From Actinobacteria bacterium HGW-Actinobacteria-2 (lineage in GTDB: Bacteria; Actinomycetota; Actinomycetes; Propionibacteriales; Propionibacteriaceae), in NCBI GenBank assembly GCA_002841335.1, contig PHEY01000006.1, positions 271,532 through 335,531 on the forward strand: a stretch of DNA of 64,000 nucleotides, written 5' to 3'. The notes beneath the pieces are model-generated. The model was not told the origin of the DNA. It saw only the letters and a list, made by a program, of their open reading frames with translations, and made no database searches. The translations under genes were made by a program, and so were the position numbers. This document shows, in pieces, positions 12,501 through 19,656 of the stretch. The first letter of the stretch is position 1. Each line of letters opens with the position of its first letter.

Positions 12501-14301
12501 CTCGCTCACCTACCAGTGGATGCGGGGTGCGACCGAGATCGCCGACGCCACGGGCGCGACCTACGCGCTGACGCCGGCCGACAAGGGCAAGGTCGTCACC
12601 GTCGCAGTCACCGCCACCTCGCAGGGCTACCGGACGACCGTCCTGCGTTCGGTTGCTGCCGAACCGGTCTCGCCGGCGAGCTTCGCCGCAGCCACCCCGG
12701 AGATCACCGGAACTGCCGCGATCGGACAGACCCTGACCGCCGAGATCGGCGCCTGGTCTCCTATTCCGGCCGAGACCAGCCTGCAGTGGAAGCGCAACGG
12801 CAAGGTGATCGAGGGGGCAACGGGGGCGACCTACACCGTGGGTCTCGACGATGCCACCGCGACGCTGACTGTTGAGGTGACCGGCAAGACCGACGGCTAC
12901 GCCGACAAGACCGTGCCTTCGGATGCGACGGCCACGATCGCCGCCGGAGAGTTCGAGGCGCCCGCGTCGGCCACCGTCACCGGTGACCTCGTGGTGGGGT
13001 CGACCCTCACTGCGGACGCCGGCACCTGGTCGCCCAAGCCGACGCTGAGCTACCAGTGGTACCGCGGCGAGACGGCGATCAGTGGGGCGGACGATGACTC
13101 CTACACCCTGAGCGCCGCTGACGAGGGTGCCGAGGTCACCGTCCAGGTGACCGGTACCGCCAAGGGCTACGCCGAGGTCACCATCGCCTCGGTGAGCGCC
13201 GGCCCGGTGGTTGCGGGCACGATCGAGGTCGGTTCCGTGGCGATCAATGGCCAAGGCCAGGTGGGTCGAGTGCTCACTGCCAAGCCCGAGGCATTCTCGC
13301 CGACGCCGACCACCTGGAGCTACCAGTGGTACCGCGACGGTGAGGAGATCCCCGACGCCACGGCGGCGAGCTACCAACTCGGTGAAGATGACAACGGCCA
13401 CAACGTCACGGTGAAGGTGACCGGCAGTCGGGATGGCTACCACGCCACTGCTGCGGTGGAGTCGGAAGCGGTGGAGGTTTCCCCCGCCGGGCGCTTCACC
13501 TCCCCGGAGGTGGCCGAGGTCGCCGGTGACTTCCAGGTGGGCCACACGCTGACCGCATCGGCCGGGTCGTGGAGCCCGATGCCCGATTCGTTCAGCTACC
13601 AGTGGCTGCGCAGCGGCGCACCCATCGAGGGGGCCACCGAGGCGACCTACGTCATGACCGCCAGGGATCAGTCGAAGGTGATCACGGTCAAGGTGACCGC
13701 GAAGAAGGCCGGCTACGTGGATGCCACGGTGCGCTCGTCGGCACCGGTTGCGGTGAACCCCGGCAGCTTCACCACCACGACGCCGATCCTGAGCGGTGTG
13801 CCGCAGATCGGCCAGACCCTCAGCGTCAACCCGGGCACCTGGACGCCGGCCGCCACCTCGGTCAGCTACCAGTGGTACCGCAATGGTGGGGCTATCCCCG
13901 GCGCGAACGGTCCGTCCTACACGGTCGTGGCTGCCGACGTCTGGACCACCATCTCAGTGAACGTGACCGGAGCCCGGGACGGCTACGCCACGGCCACCAC
14001 GGCGGCGTCGGCCACTCCGGTGCCGCAGGGCGTCCTGGCCGGACCCAACCCGGCGATCTCGGGCAAGGTCAAGGTCAAGAAGACCCTCAAGGTGGTCCTT
14101 GGGACCTGGTCGCCGAGCCCGGACAAGGTCACCTACCAGTGGTACCGCAACGGCAAGGTGATCAAGAAGGCCACCAAGGCCAGCTACAAGCTGACCAAGT
14201 CCGACAAGGGCAAGCGGATCACGGTCAAGGTGACGGCGAGCAAGGCGGGCTACGCCACGCGCGTGCTGACCTCGGCCAAAACCGCAAAGGTAAAGAAGTA
14301 G
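3523..14301 (+). CDS. Giant secreted leucine-rich-repeat / Ig-like repeat surface protein (3592 aa)
   Basis: Signal peptide (MRSTAAGSLGRALTAIAVSLALSLGYLTVEALPARA); repeated LxxLxLSxNxIxDLSPL LRRs with Cys-containing N-caps; 22 copies of a ~90-aa module (VGxTLTAxxGTWSPxPxxxxYQWxRDGxxIxGATxxTYxLTxADxGKxITVxVTxxKxGY). Confidence 0.95.
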   Translation: MRSTAAGSLGRALTAIAVSLALSLGYLTVEALPARAADTVTIPDSGLAACVGAAIPGYSGGSTFNTTDVAALTTLDCSNRSIASLAGAENLTGISELNLSGNAIRNVAALAALYSLGTLDISNNHIADISPLMDLSLGTFVASGQTLKWAVEVNVPTTIPITGLWGSYVDTFESSDPAKLEVSGGDLTGKVAGGEPASITFSDSSGEGAFGGSLVTTVVGGGSFVEVPDAGFARCLDDALGLVPGSLFDVVAIRSLTSLNCDNRGIRDLTGAVALTNGTAFSFANNDIYSVEPLNGMPDTATLNISGNHISDLSLLNSEFGAGLDATGQTLSWAISPNAPTAILLKAYHGQLPETLTSDSPDLTIADGLATGTVVGVRQITFSSSGYGRDFAGVLTTTVDGGNVTVPDAGFAACLDDKLGVTGNVFGSLELANITSLDCSYRDIADLTGAVHLTGATSLDFSHNAIANAGPLGANAALTSLNLAYNKINTVNAVPQSKLVSINVSNNQIADVSPFVTYPELTTIDASGQTIEATVEADTATNLTLSDLSGTLPTVSWPTGVTFDAGQVTAAAGIYDINFTSGTGSKVFSGTLTLNSHADVEIFNAPFATCIAVALDKTPSTRIFSNLDLAAVTSLSCSRLGIASIDGAQYLTGMTFADFSHNTISDLSPLADLPSMYDLDVSDNRVTDVSPLSGLTTLNNLTLDGNTGVTSLSSLSGLTSMRNLKASGLSLTSLTGVSTMTSLTTLAAARNKLTSVTPILNVTGLSNLDVSGNQLTSLSELATSKATRLKTLKVSNNQLTSLAGPTNFTYLTTLEAANNKISDLTPLASLTKLLVIDLSNNRVSSLAGLGGLKYVVGLKLSGNQITDVGALSGYTWLATLDVYDNQLTDLSPLSGLSMLQMNATNQHPVLAVYPTVATDLPLRDFTGVPTLGTPPAGLSVDGATVTADAEGSYDLPFSSTYDTDTQTVEFSGTVTVKAAYNTFTTATPTITGTPKVDSTLTAHTGTWSPEPSFAYQWNADGAPISGATESTFVPSGAEVGKAITVTVTGTKDTYAATPVTSAATATVAQATFTAPDKVTVSGWYTAGETLTASATWTPTPDSVSYTWLRDGVPIDGANAAAYTLTLDDVGHSIAAQIAVSKAGYVDDDLTSAAKAVAEGVTFPDTNLRACIAAALNSYPLVFTNQELASLTSLNCEGYTITDLTGADALTGLTSLNLRGNAITDFSPISSLTGLQSLNVSLTGLTNLDAFSHLTGLTNLDASSNQITDISGISGLTGLTTLDLSNNSITSLAPLSGLAALTTLAAAGNEISDLSPLNGLSALATPDLTGQNPVVRGEADQAATNPVQGLPGGFTTYNLPDGVTLVDGKFTAPAGVYSIPFAVAAQEGDAPYFTGYVRYESHTDVVITDLGFAGCLASSLNLPSSTQTFSNIDLASIVDLDCSGRGILTIEGAQYLATLASADFDDNSIGDLSPLADVKTSLTSLKVRDNALVSVAALADHPALQNLYLSGNSIADLSALSSAADLRIVDVSNNRLTNLDGLGSHAYLLSVTAAGNSLTDISALAALPRVTTIDVSNNQLTDLSALSTSTATTRLKTVTISGNRISSISVLSRFTKLATLRAANNKISDLTSLTGLTQLLEVDVTNNQVTSLAGLNGHALLFTLKASGNQLTSVSPLSGLTGLNDVEIFDNHIADLSPMADTAAAASGVLNARGQTVSQTVVPQVATGLALKDASGALPTIGTLPDGVTVDAGAVTASSEGSFAIPFHTGDFAANHREFSGTVTLTAAYNTFTTATPTITGTAKVGVELTAHPGAWSPEPTFAYQWKADGSDIINATAATFTPTSAEEGKAITVTVTGTKDTYAAASVTSTATETVAFGTFAAPSQIAVSGTFAVGEEVTASAGTWSPAGTISYQWLRNGSAISGATDAKYTLTTDEAGKAVSVRVSASAPGYTPGWVESSATSVALGTMYGDQPVIVGTVAIGNTLNVGTGYWNPSPSFSLQWYRAGYAIDGATGYSYEVTAADVGKAITVAQTGTAIGYAPLTKLSDPTSAVPSGTLSTSTGASVDGTHAVGQTLTAQAGTWTPTPDSFSYQWRSDGDPISGATSSTYVLGAGDQGHVITVTVTAVKAGYTSASATSADEGAVAKGSFVTAAPTITGTPTFGHTLKATVGAWSPVATFDWQWLRNGSDINGATGTNYTLTTADIGKAISVRVVGNLPGYLDTPVTSEATAAVAEAAFTAPTDITLSGDQAVGKTLSVLGASWTPTPDSVSYRWLRDGAAISGATSATYVLAAADLGKVITVEVTAAKAGYTSSVVTSAAGDPVAANAFTADVPVISGSPVVGATLTVSSGGWSPVPSTLSYQWRADGADIADATQATFAVTPAQQGKAITVTVTGEAAGYADKSVTSAATAKVALAELTGSDSVSVSGTAVVGSTLTASDVSWTPTPDSVVFQWLRGGVAIDDANDQTYVLTAADKGKVITVSVTATKDGYRTVVLTSVVAAPVSPASFTADVPVITGSPVVGQTLTADFGNWTPVPSAGAIEWKRDGKVIDGATSDTYLVTSADVGSKLTVSLFGSLDGYADHTATSVATDTVTKASFTAPSEVTTSGTMQVGEFVTAHAGTWTPTPTSISYQWLRDGDPIEGATSTSSYLLTPADAGHVVTVTVTVAKDGYTTASLTSADGDAVAAGAFSAPKPTISGTATVGETLTATASAWTPSPATISYQWLADGTPIEGATGLTHKLSAADLGKTITFAVTGTKGGYADATATSDATTAVAAATLTAPTAVDVTGDRVVGSTLSVDHGTWAPTPDSYSYRWLRDGVAIDNATKATYALTAADQGKTITAEVTASKAGYTDKAATSTDSETVAAGKFATVSPWISGNALVGSTLTANVGYWSPEPSAYTYQWNADGDPIPEATASTFTVTQAQAGAVISLSVTGSLDGYQTVTVNTGGTDPVPAAEFTAPSAVVVTGDYVVGSTLTANAGTWSPVPASLTYQWMRGATEIADATGATYALTPADKGKVVTVAVTATSQGYRTTVLRSVAAEPVSPASFAAATPEITGTAAIGQTLTAEIGAWSPIPAETSLQWKRNGKVIEGATGATYTVGLDDATATLTVEVTGKTDGYADKTVPSDATATIAAGEFEAPASATVTGDLVVGSTLTADAGTWSPKPTLSYQWYRGETAISGADDDSYTLSAADEGAEVTVQVTGTAKGYAEVTIASVSAGPVVAGTIEVGSVAINGQGQVGRVLTAKPEAFSPTPTTWSYQWYRDGEEIPDATAASYQLGEDDNGHNVTVKVTGSRDGYHATAAVESEAVEVSPAGRFTSPEVAEVAGDFQVGHTLTASAGSWSPMPDSFSYQWLRSGAPIEGATEATYVMTARDQSKVITVKVTAKKAGYVDATVRSSAPVAVNPGSFTTTTPILSGVPQIGQTLSVNPGTWTPAATSVSYQWYRNGGAIPGANGPSYTVVAADVWTTISVNVTGARDGYATATTAASATPVPQGVLAGPNPAISGKVKVKKTLKVVLGTWSPSPDKVTYQWYRNGKVIKKATKASYKLTKSDKGKRITVKVTASKAGYATRVLTSAKTAKVKK
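6460..7000 (+). repeat. First pair of Ig-like tandem modules within the giant protein
   Basis: YNTFTTATPTITGTPKV...GTKDTYAA and ATFTAPDKVTVSGWYTAGETLTA...SKAGYVDDDL, sandwiched between LRR blocks. Confidence 0.8.
8878..14301 (+). repeat. Second block of ~20 tandem Ig-like modules (~270 bp period)
   Basis: About 20 successive units each containing W(S/T)PxPxxxxYQWxxxGxxI and GKxITVxVTxxxxGY; counted by eye from the translation. Confidence 0.85.
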
Positions 14302-14327
14302 CCGAACCGGGGGGTCGGTGAAGTCGG

Positions 14328-14360
14328 CCCCGGATCCGCCGCGTGGCGGGTCCGGGGTTT
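14328..14360 (+). terminator. Rho-independent-like terminator after the giant gene
   Basis: CCCCGGATCCGCC-GCGT-GGCGGGTCCGGGG-TTT, 13-bp stem with one wobble. Confidence 0.75.
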
Positions 14361-14418
14361 CCCCCATTTGTCACCCGGTGACCGGGATGTGGCCCGTGGT
14401 TCTGCCTAAGCTGTGGAC

Positions 14419-15210
14419 ATGGCAGAAGACAACGAAGTGGTCAACGTCCCGGTAGCCGACGGTTCCGTCGTCGAGCCGAAGGATGCCGCGCAGACTCCTG
14501 ACCCGACACCAGTGGCCCCCGAGGTGTCCGAGCCGGTCATCGCCGTGCCCGAAGTGGCCGTCAGCTCGTTGGACCTCGACGACGACGCCCCCACTCAGGC
14601 TGAGACCCCCGATCTGGAGGCGGTTGAGCCGGTCGCGTTCAGCCAGCCGATCGTCGCCCCTCCCGGACTTGATCTCAGCAATCCCGACCAGGTCGCCCAA
14701 GTGACCTACGGGCAGACTCAACAGGCCTACACCCAGCCACAGTTCAGCGCTGCTCCGCCCGCCGGCCAGCCCGGCTACGCCCAGCCCAGTCCACCGGCAC
14801 CGCCCTACCCGCAGGCGCCGCCCAGCTACCCGCCGGGCGCTTACCTTCCGACACCGGTGGCAGGCGCCCCGATGGCCGGGGAGGAAGAGAACATGTGGGC
14901 CTCGGCGGCCCACTGGTCGGCCTTGGTGGCGTCGGTGGTCGGATTGGGCTTCGCGGGTCCGCTCATCGTCTACCTCGCCAAGAGCCAGGAAAGCGCTCGG
15001 GTACGGGAGGCTGCAGCCGAGTCGCTGAACTTCGAGATCACCTACATCCTGGCGCTGATCGTGTCGGTCCTGGCGATGTTCTTGTTCATCGGGTTCATCA
15101 CCACCCCGGTGATCATCGTCGGCTGGTTGGTGCTCCGGATCCTGGCCGCGGTCGCCGCGTCCCGCGGCGAGCAGTACCGCTACCCGGTCAACATCCGCAT
15201 CGTGCACTGA
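14419..15210 (+). CDS. DUF4870-like membrane protein with Pro/Gln-rich N-terminal region
   Basis: MAEDNEVVNVPV...; C-terminal MWASAAHWSALVASVVGLGFAGPLIVYLAKSQESARVREAAAESLNFEITY...; TAAGCT 6 nt before ATG 14419. Confidence 0.82.
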   Translation: MAEDNEVVNVPVADGSVVEPKDAAQTPDPTPVAPEVSEPVIAVPEVAVSSLDLDDDAPTQAETPDLEAVEPVAFSQPIVAPPGLDLSNPDQVAQVTYGQTQQAYTQPQFSAAPPAGQPGYAQPSPPAPPYPQAPPSYPPGAYLPTPVAGAPMAGEEENMWASAAHWSALVASVVGLGFAGPLIVYLAKSQESARVREAAAESLNFEITYILALIVSVLAMFLFIGFITTPVIIVGWLVLRILAAVAASRGEQYRYPVNIRIVH

Positions 15211-15239
15211 CCGGCCCACTACGCCGGTAGACTGTCGCC

Positions 15240-16694
15240 GTGCAGTTTCCGGGCAACGACCTCCTCGACGACCCGGGTCCCCGCGACGCCTGTGGCGTCT
15301 TCGGCGTGTGGGCACCAGGCGAGGAAGTCGCCAAGCTCACCTACTTCGGCTTGTACGCCCTGCAACACCGTGGCCAAGAGTCGGCCGGTATGGCGGTCAG
15401 CAATGGCGAACGCATCATGGTCTTCAAAGACATGGGGCTGGTGTCCCAGGTGTTCAACGAAGCCACCTTGAACTCCCTCAGCGGCCATATGGCCGTCGGG
15501 CATTGCCGCTACTCCACCACCGGGGCCAGCACCTGGAGCAACGCCCAGCCGACCTTCCGCGGTACCCGTGACTACGGCATCGCGCTGGCGCACAACGGCA
15601 ACCTGACCAACACCGACGAGTTGCAGGAGTGGCTGGAGACGTCCACCGATGCTCCCGAGGTGCCCCGCAAGAACCGGATGGACTCCACCTCCGACACCGC
15701 GTTGGTCACCGCGCTGCTCACCGTCCACGGGGAAGCCGGCCTGCGTCAGGCCGCGTTGGAGGTGCTGCCGCGGCTGCGGGGCGCGTTCTGCCTGGTGTTC
15801 AGCAACGAGAACACCCTGTTCGCCGCCCGCGACCCTCAGGGCATCCACCCGTTGGTGCTCGGACGCCTGGAGAACGGCTGGGTGGTGGCCAGCGAGACCG
15901 CGGCCCTGGACATCATTGGTGCCACCTTCATCCGTGAGGTCGAGCCGGGCGAGTTGATCTCGATCGGTGCCGCCGGGCTGAGCAGCACCCACTTCGCCGA
16001 GGGTGACCCCAAGGGCTGCCTGTTCGAGTACGTCTACCTGGCCCGGCCGGACACGGTCATCGACTCTCGGCGGGTGCATGCCGCGCGGGTCGAGATCGGA
16101 CGGACGCTGGCCATGGAGGCCCCGGTCGATGCTGACCTGGTGATCCCGACCCCGGAGTCGGGCACGCCGTCGGCGATCGGCTACGCCGAAGCCTCCGGGA
16201 TCCCGTTCGGGCTGGGCCTGGTGAAGAACTCCTACGTCGGACGGACGTTCATTCAGCCCTCCCAGACGATCCGGCAGTTGGGCATCCGATTGAAGCTGAA
16301 CCCGATCCGCGACGTGATCGAGGGCAAGCGCCTGGTGGTGGTCGACGATTCGATCGTCCGCGGCAACACCCAGCGTGCGCTGGTGAAGATGCTGCGTGAA
16401 GCCGGCGCCGCCGAGGTGCACGTGCGGATCTCGTCCCCGCCGGTGCAGTGGCCGTGCTTCTTCGGTATCGACTTCGCCACCCGCGCCGAGCTGATCGCTC
16501 CCGGCCTGAGCGAAGCAGAGATCTGCCGCTCGATCGGCGCCGATTCGCTGGCCTACATCAGCCTCGAAGGATTGGTCGCCTCCACCGGGCGGCCGATGAA
16601 GAAGCTGTGTCGGGCCTGTTTTGATGGCATCTACCCGGTGCCGATTCCGGCCGATCGGGCCGCCGAGATGGGATTGGAGAACCAGGGTGGCTGA
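15240..16694 (+). CDS. purF: Amidophosphoribosyltransferase
   Basis: DACGVFGVWAPGEEVAKLTYFGLYALQHRGQESAGMAV; PRPP motif LVVVDDSIVRGNT. Confidence 0.97.
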   Translation: MQFPGNDLLDDPGPRDACGVFGVWAPGEEVAKLTYFGLYALQHRGQESAGMAVSNGERIMVFKDMGLVSQVFNEATLNSLSGHMAVGHCRYSTTGASTWSNAQPTFRGTRDYGIALAHNGNLTNTDELQEWLETSTDAPEVPRKNRMDSTSDTALVTALLTVHGEAGLRQAALEVLPRLRGAFCLVFSNENTLFAARDPQGIHPLVLGRLENGWVVASETAALDIIGATFIREVEPGELISIGAAGLSSTHFAEGDPKGCLFEYVYLARPDTVIDSRRVHAARVEIGRTLAMEAPVDADLVIPTPESGTPSAIGYAEASGIPFGLGLVKNSYVGRTFIQPSQTIRQLGIRLKLNPIRDVIEGKRLVVVDDSIVRGNTQRALVKMLREAGAAEVHVRISSPPVQWPCFFGIDFATRAELIAPGLSEAEICRSIGADSLAYISLEGLVASTGRPMKKLCRACFDGIYPVPIPADRAAEMGLENQGG

Positions 16695-17748
16695 GCAGAG
16701 CGCCTACGCTGCGGCCGGTGTCGACATCGAGGCCGGTGATCGGGCGGTTGAGCTGATGAAGGGTGCCGTCGCCCGCAGCCACCGTCCCGAGGTGATGGGC
16801 GGCCTGGGTGGCTTCGCCGGCTTCTTCGACGCGTCCGCGCTGGCGAAGTTCCGCCATCCGGTGCTGGCCACGTCCACCGACGGGGTGGGCACCAAGGTCG
16901 CCGTCGCGCAGGCCATGGGCGTCTACGACACCATCGGCTGGGACCTGATCGGCATGCTGGTCGACGACCTGGTCGTGACCGGCGCCGAGCCGCTGTTCGT
17001 CACCGACTACATCGCCTGCGGCAAGGTCTTCCCTGAGCGGATCGCAGCCATCGTCGGCGGCATCGCTGCGGCGTGCACCGCGGCCGGCGCGGCCCTGATC
17101 GGCGGTGAGACCGCGGAGCATCCCGGTCTGCTGGGCGTCGACGACTTCGACATCGCCGGTGCTACCACCGGTGTCGTCGAGCGGGACGAGATCCTCGGCC
17201 CGGATCGTGTGGTGGCCGGTGACGTCGCTCTGGCGCTGGCGTCCTCTGGTCTGCACTCCAACGGCTACTCGCTGGTGCGCAAGGTCTTCGCCGACGCCGG
17301 CTGGGGCTTTGAGCGCGACGTGCCGGAATTCGGACGCAGCCTGGGAGAGGAACTACTGACCCCGACCCGGGTGTACGCCCGCGACCTGCTCGCGGTGATC
17401 CGGGCGGTCGAGGTGCACTCGATCAGCCACATCACCGGCGGCGGCCTGGCCAACAACCTCGTCCGGGTGCTGCCGGCCGGCATCACCGTCGACATCGACC
17501 GGACGACGTGGACCCCGCCGGCAGTATTTGACCTTGTCCAGCGATTGGGCGCGGTGTCTCAGGCCGACATCGAGGCGACTCTCAACCAGGGCGTCGGCAT
17601 GGTCGCCCTGCTACCGCAGAGTTCGGTGGCGTCCGCGCAGCAGCTGCTGTCCGCTGCCGGAGTCGACTCGTGGGTGGCCGGAACGGCCACGGCATCGAGT
17701 GATGGCGCCGCGCATGTCCACCTGCACGGCACTCACCCGGCTCGCTGA
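16687..17748 (+). CDS. purM: Phosphoribosylformylglycinamidine cyclo-ligase
   Basis: AYAAAGVDIEAGDRAVELMK, STDGVGTKVAVAQAMG, VDDLVVTGAEPLFVTDYIACG; GTG start inside the purF end. Confidence 0.96.
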   Translation: MAEQSAYAAAGVDIEAGDRAVELMKGAVARSHRPEVMGGLGGFAGFFDASALAKFRHPVLATSTDGVGTKVAVAQAMGVYDTIGWDLIGMLVDDLVVTGAEPLFVTDYIACGKVFPERIAAIVGGIAAACTAAGAALIGGETAEHPGLLGVDDFDIAGATTGVVERDEILGPDRVVAGDVALALASSGLHSNGYSLVRKVFADAGWGFERDVPEFGRSLGEELLTPTRVYARDLLAVIRAVEVHSISHITGGGLANNLVRVLPAGITVDIDRTTWTPPAVFDLVQRLGAVSQADIEATLNQGVGMVALLPQSSVASAQQLLSAAGVDSWVAGTATASSDGAAHVHLHGTHPAR

Positions 17749-17858
17749 GCCGGGATCGTCTTTGCGTTGGTCGCGCGATTAGATACCCTTGCCTCACGAG
17801 AAACTAGATCACTGAAGCGGTTCGTCCGCACGAATAGGCGAGGGGGCTGACCCGAACA

Positions 17859-18098
17859 ATGGGGCGCGGCCGTGCTAAAGCGAAGCAGACCAAGGTCGCT
17901 CGCGATCTCAAGTACCGTTCCTACTCCACTGACTTCTCGTCACTGGAGCGCGAACTGCGTGGCGACGGAGAGTACGTCGAGGATGTGGACGTCGAGGAAG
18001 TCGAAGAAGTGGAAGAGGACGACCAGTACGGTGACCTCGCCAGTCGATACCTCGATGACGACGACGAGTCTCCGGGCGACGCCCGCCAGATCGGTTGA
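17859..18098 (+). CDS. DUF3073 domain-containing protein
   Basis: MGRGRAKAKQTKVARDLKYRSYSTDFSSLERELRG, the actinobacterial DUF3073 signature. Confidence 0.92.
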   Translation: MGRGRAKAKQTKVARDLKYRSYSTDFSSLERELRGDGEYVEDVDVEEVEEVEEDDQYGDLASRYLDDDDESPGDARQIG

Positions 18099-18117
18099 TC
18101 CCTCGCTGAATCCAGCT

Positions 18118-18140
18118 ACCCGGCCGTAAGGCCAGGTTTT
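18118..18140 (+). terminator. Rho-independent-like terminator after DUF3073 gene
   Basis: ACC-C-GGCC-GTAA-GGCC-A-GGT followed by TTT. Confidence 0.6.
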
Positions 18141-18179
18141 GGCGTGCCCTCAGTGGCCCCGCCCTCAATCGTGCTGCCC

Positions 18180-18932
18180 TCAGTAGTGCCGGGCGACCCG
18201 GACGGCCTGGTCTGCGTAGCCGCCGCCGAACAGCACGGCATGGACCAGTAGCGGATGAAGTTGGTGCAGTCCGATCAGTCCACGCCATCCGCGGGGCAGC
18301 TGGGTCGAAGCTTCGGCGTAGCCGCGATAGACCTCCTCCAGATACGGCAGTCCGAACAGCGCCAGCATGGCCAGGTCACTGACCCGGTGCCCGCCGTGCG
18401 CCGCGGGGTCGATCAGGGCCGCCGCCTCGCTGGTGAACACCACATTGCCCGCCCACAGATCGCCGTGGATGCGAGCCGGGGGAGCGGGATCGTCGAACTC
18501 TCCGGCGCTCAGTCGCTCAGCCAGCGTCGTGATGATGCTCAGGCCGGACGTGCTCAGCGCGCCGGTGCCGTGGGCGGTGCGGGCGTAGGGCAGCACCCGT
18601 TCGGCGGCGTAGAACTCGCCCCAGGTGTGATGCGGCCGCAGGCTGAGCGGTGCCTCTCCGATGAAGCCCTCGCCGCGCCAGCCGTCCGGTCCGGTGCCGA
18701 AGGCGTCCGCGCCAGCGTCGTGAGTGCGGGCCAGGCGCCGTCCGAACTCGGCGGCGGTGACCGGAGTGGGCCGGGACTCGGCGATGCGAGTCAGCGTGAG
18801 CTGATCGGCGGCGACGTCCAGCACTTCGGCCACCTCGGCGCCACCGGGGACGTTCAACCAGCGCAATCCGGCCGCCTCGACGGCGAAGAATCCCGGCGGG
18901 GCGCCGGCACGTCGTTTGGTGAAGGCTGTCAC
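18180..18932 (-). CDS. Fructosamine kinase family protein
   Basis: RIHGDLWAGNVVFTSEAAALIDPAAHGGHRVSDLAMLALFG. Confidence 0.9.
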   Translation of the reverse strand: MTAFTKRRAGAPPGFFAVEAAGLRWLNVPGGAEVAEVLDVAADQLTLTRIAESRPTPVTAAEFGRRLARTHDAGADAFGTGPDGWRGEGFIGEAPLSLRPHHTWGEFYAAERVLPYARTAHGTGALSTSGLSIITTLAERLSAGEFDDPAPPARIHGDLWAGNVVFTSEAAALIDPAAHGGHRVSDLAMLALFGLPYLEEVYRGYAEASTQLPRGWRGLIGLHQLHPLLVHAVLFGGGYADQAVRVARHY

Positions 18933-19339
18933 GGCCGCAGAAGCTCGAACCGTTCCAGCACCACCACGGTGTCATCGTCGATCGGCAGGTCGCCGCAGGC
19001 AGCCCGCTCTTCAGGCGTGGCCCAGAACTGCTCGTGTGCGACCCGCCAGGAGGCAACATCGGGGTACCCCTCGCCTTCGGCGATCACGTGGGCGAGATCG
19101 ACATCGACGAGTCGGGTGGTGTGAACCTCCCGCGTCTCCAGGACACCCACCGTGACGTCTGCAGAGTCGATCAACCGGAAGCGCTCACCTGGTCGGGGGA
19201 GTTGCTCGCCGGCCAAGTCGTAAGCGGCGAACAGTGACGTCGTGGAGGTCTTGGCTCCGGCAAGAATCGCGGCGACCAGCCGATCGCGCAGCGGTCCGGG
19301 ATAGCCGAACTCGGCGGCCGGCAGGTCAGCGGAGGTCAT
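18929..19339 (-). CDS. ASCH domain-containing protein
   Basis: AAILAGAKTSTTSLFAAYDLAGEQLPRPGERFRLIDSADVTVGVLETREV; TAGCGT 6 nt before the ATG. Confidence 0.86.
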   Translation of the reverse strand: MTSADLPAAEFGYPGPLRDRLVAAILAGAKTSTTSLFAAYDLAGEQLPRPGERFRLIDSADVTVGVLETREVHTTRLVDVDLAHVIAEGEGYPDVASWRVAHEQFWATPEERAACGDLPIDDDTVVVLERFELLRP

Positions 19340-19656
19340 GTCGGAACGCTAGCAGGCGTCCGCAGCGCCGGCCCTTCCGCCTGTGGTGTGGGTGAGGCGT
19401 CGGGAGATCAGTGGCGGCGAGGACCTCTCCAAGCGGACCAGTCGTTGCCCACCGTCCGCACCTCCGCGGTGAAACACCAGCATCGCTGGGTTCACGCTCA
19501 GCCCGGGGGCAGGACGCTTGTCGGACCCGCCGAGCTGACGTTCCCGACCGCGGTCCGCTCGGAGGTACTGGCAGGGGATGTGGATAGCTGGTCTCGTCGC
19601 CCACAGTCGTCACTGTGGAGCTTGCCGCGGCGCCACCCGTGGGTGAGGCTGCTCAG

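Noticed and set aside
3577-13545. Long minus-strand ORFs (3577-5505, 9409-11277, 11332-13545) opposite the giant gene
   Set aside because: Shadow ORFs of GC-rich repetitive coding sequence; low-complexity Arg/Gly/His-rich translations with no domain, and fully overlapped by a clear coding frame.
8878-14301. Possible CRISPR-like array or satellite DNA
   Set aside because: Periodicity (~270 bp) is coding, repeats are degenerate at DNA level, and there are no unique spacers or cas genes.
18146-18190. Direct repeats GCCCTCAGTG / GCCCTCAATC / GCCCTCAGTA
   Set aside because: Three short degenerate copies at the 3' end of the fructosamine kinase gene; too short to call an element.
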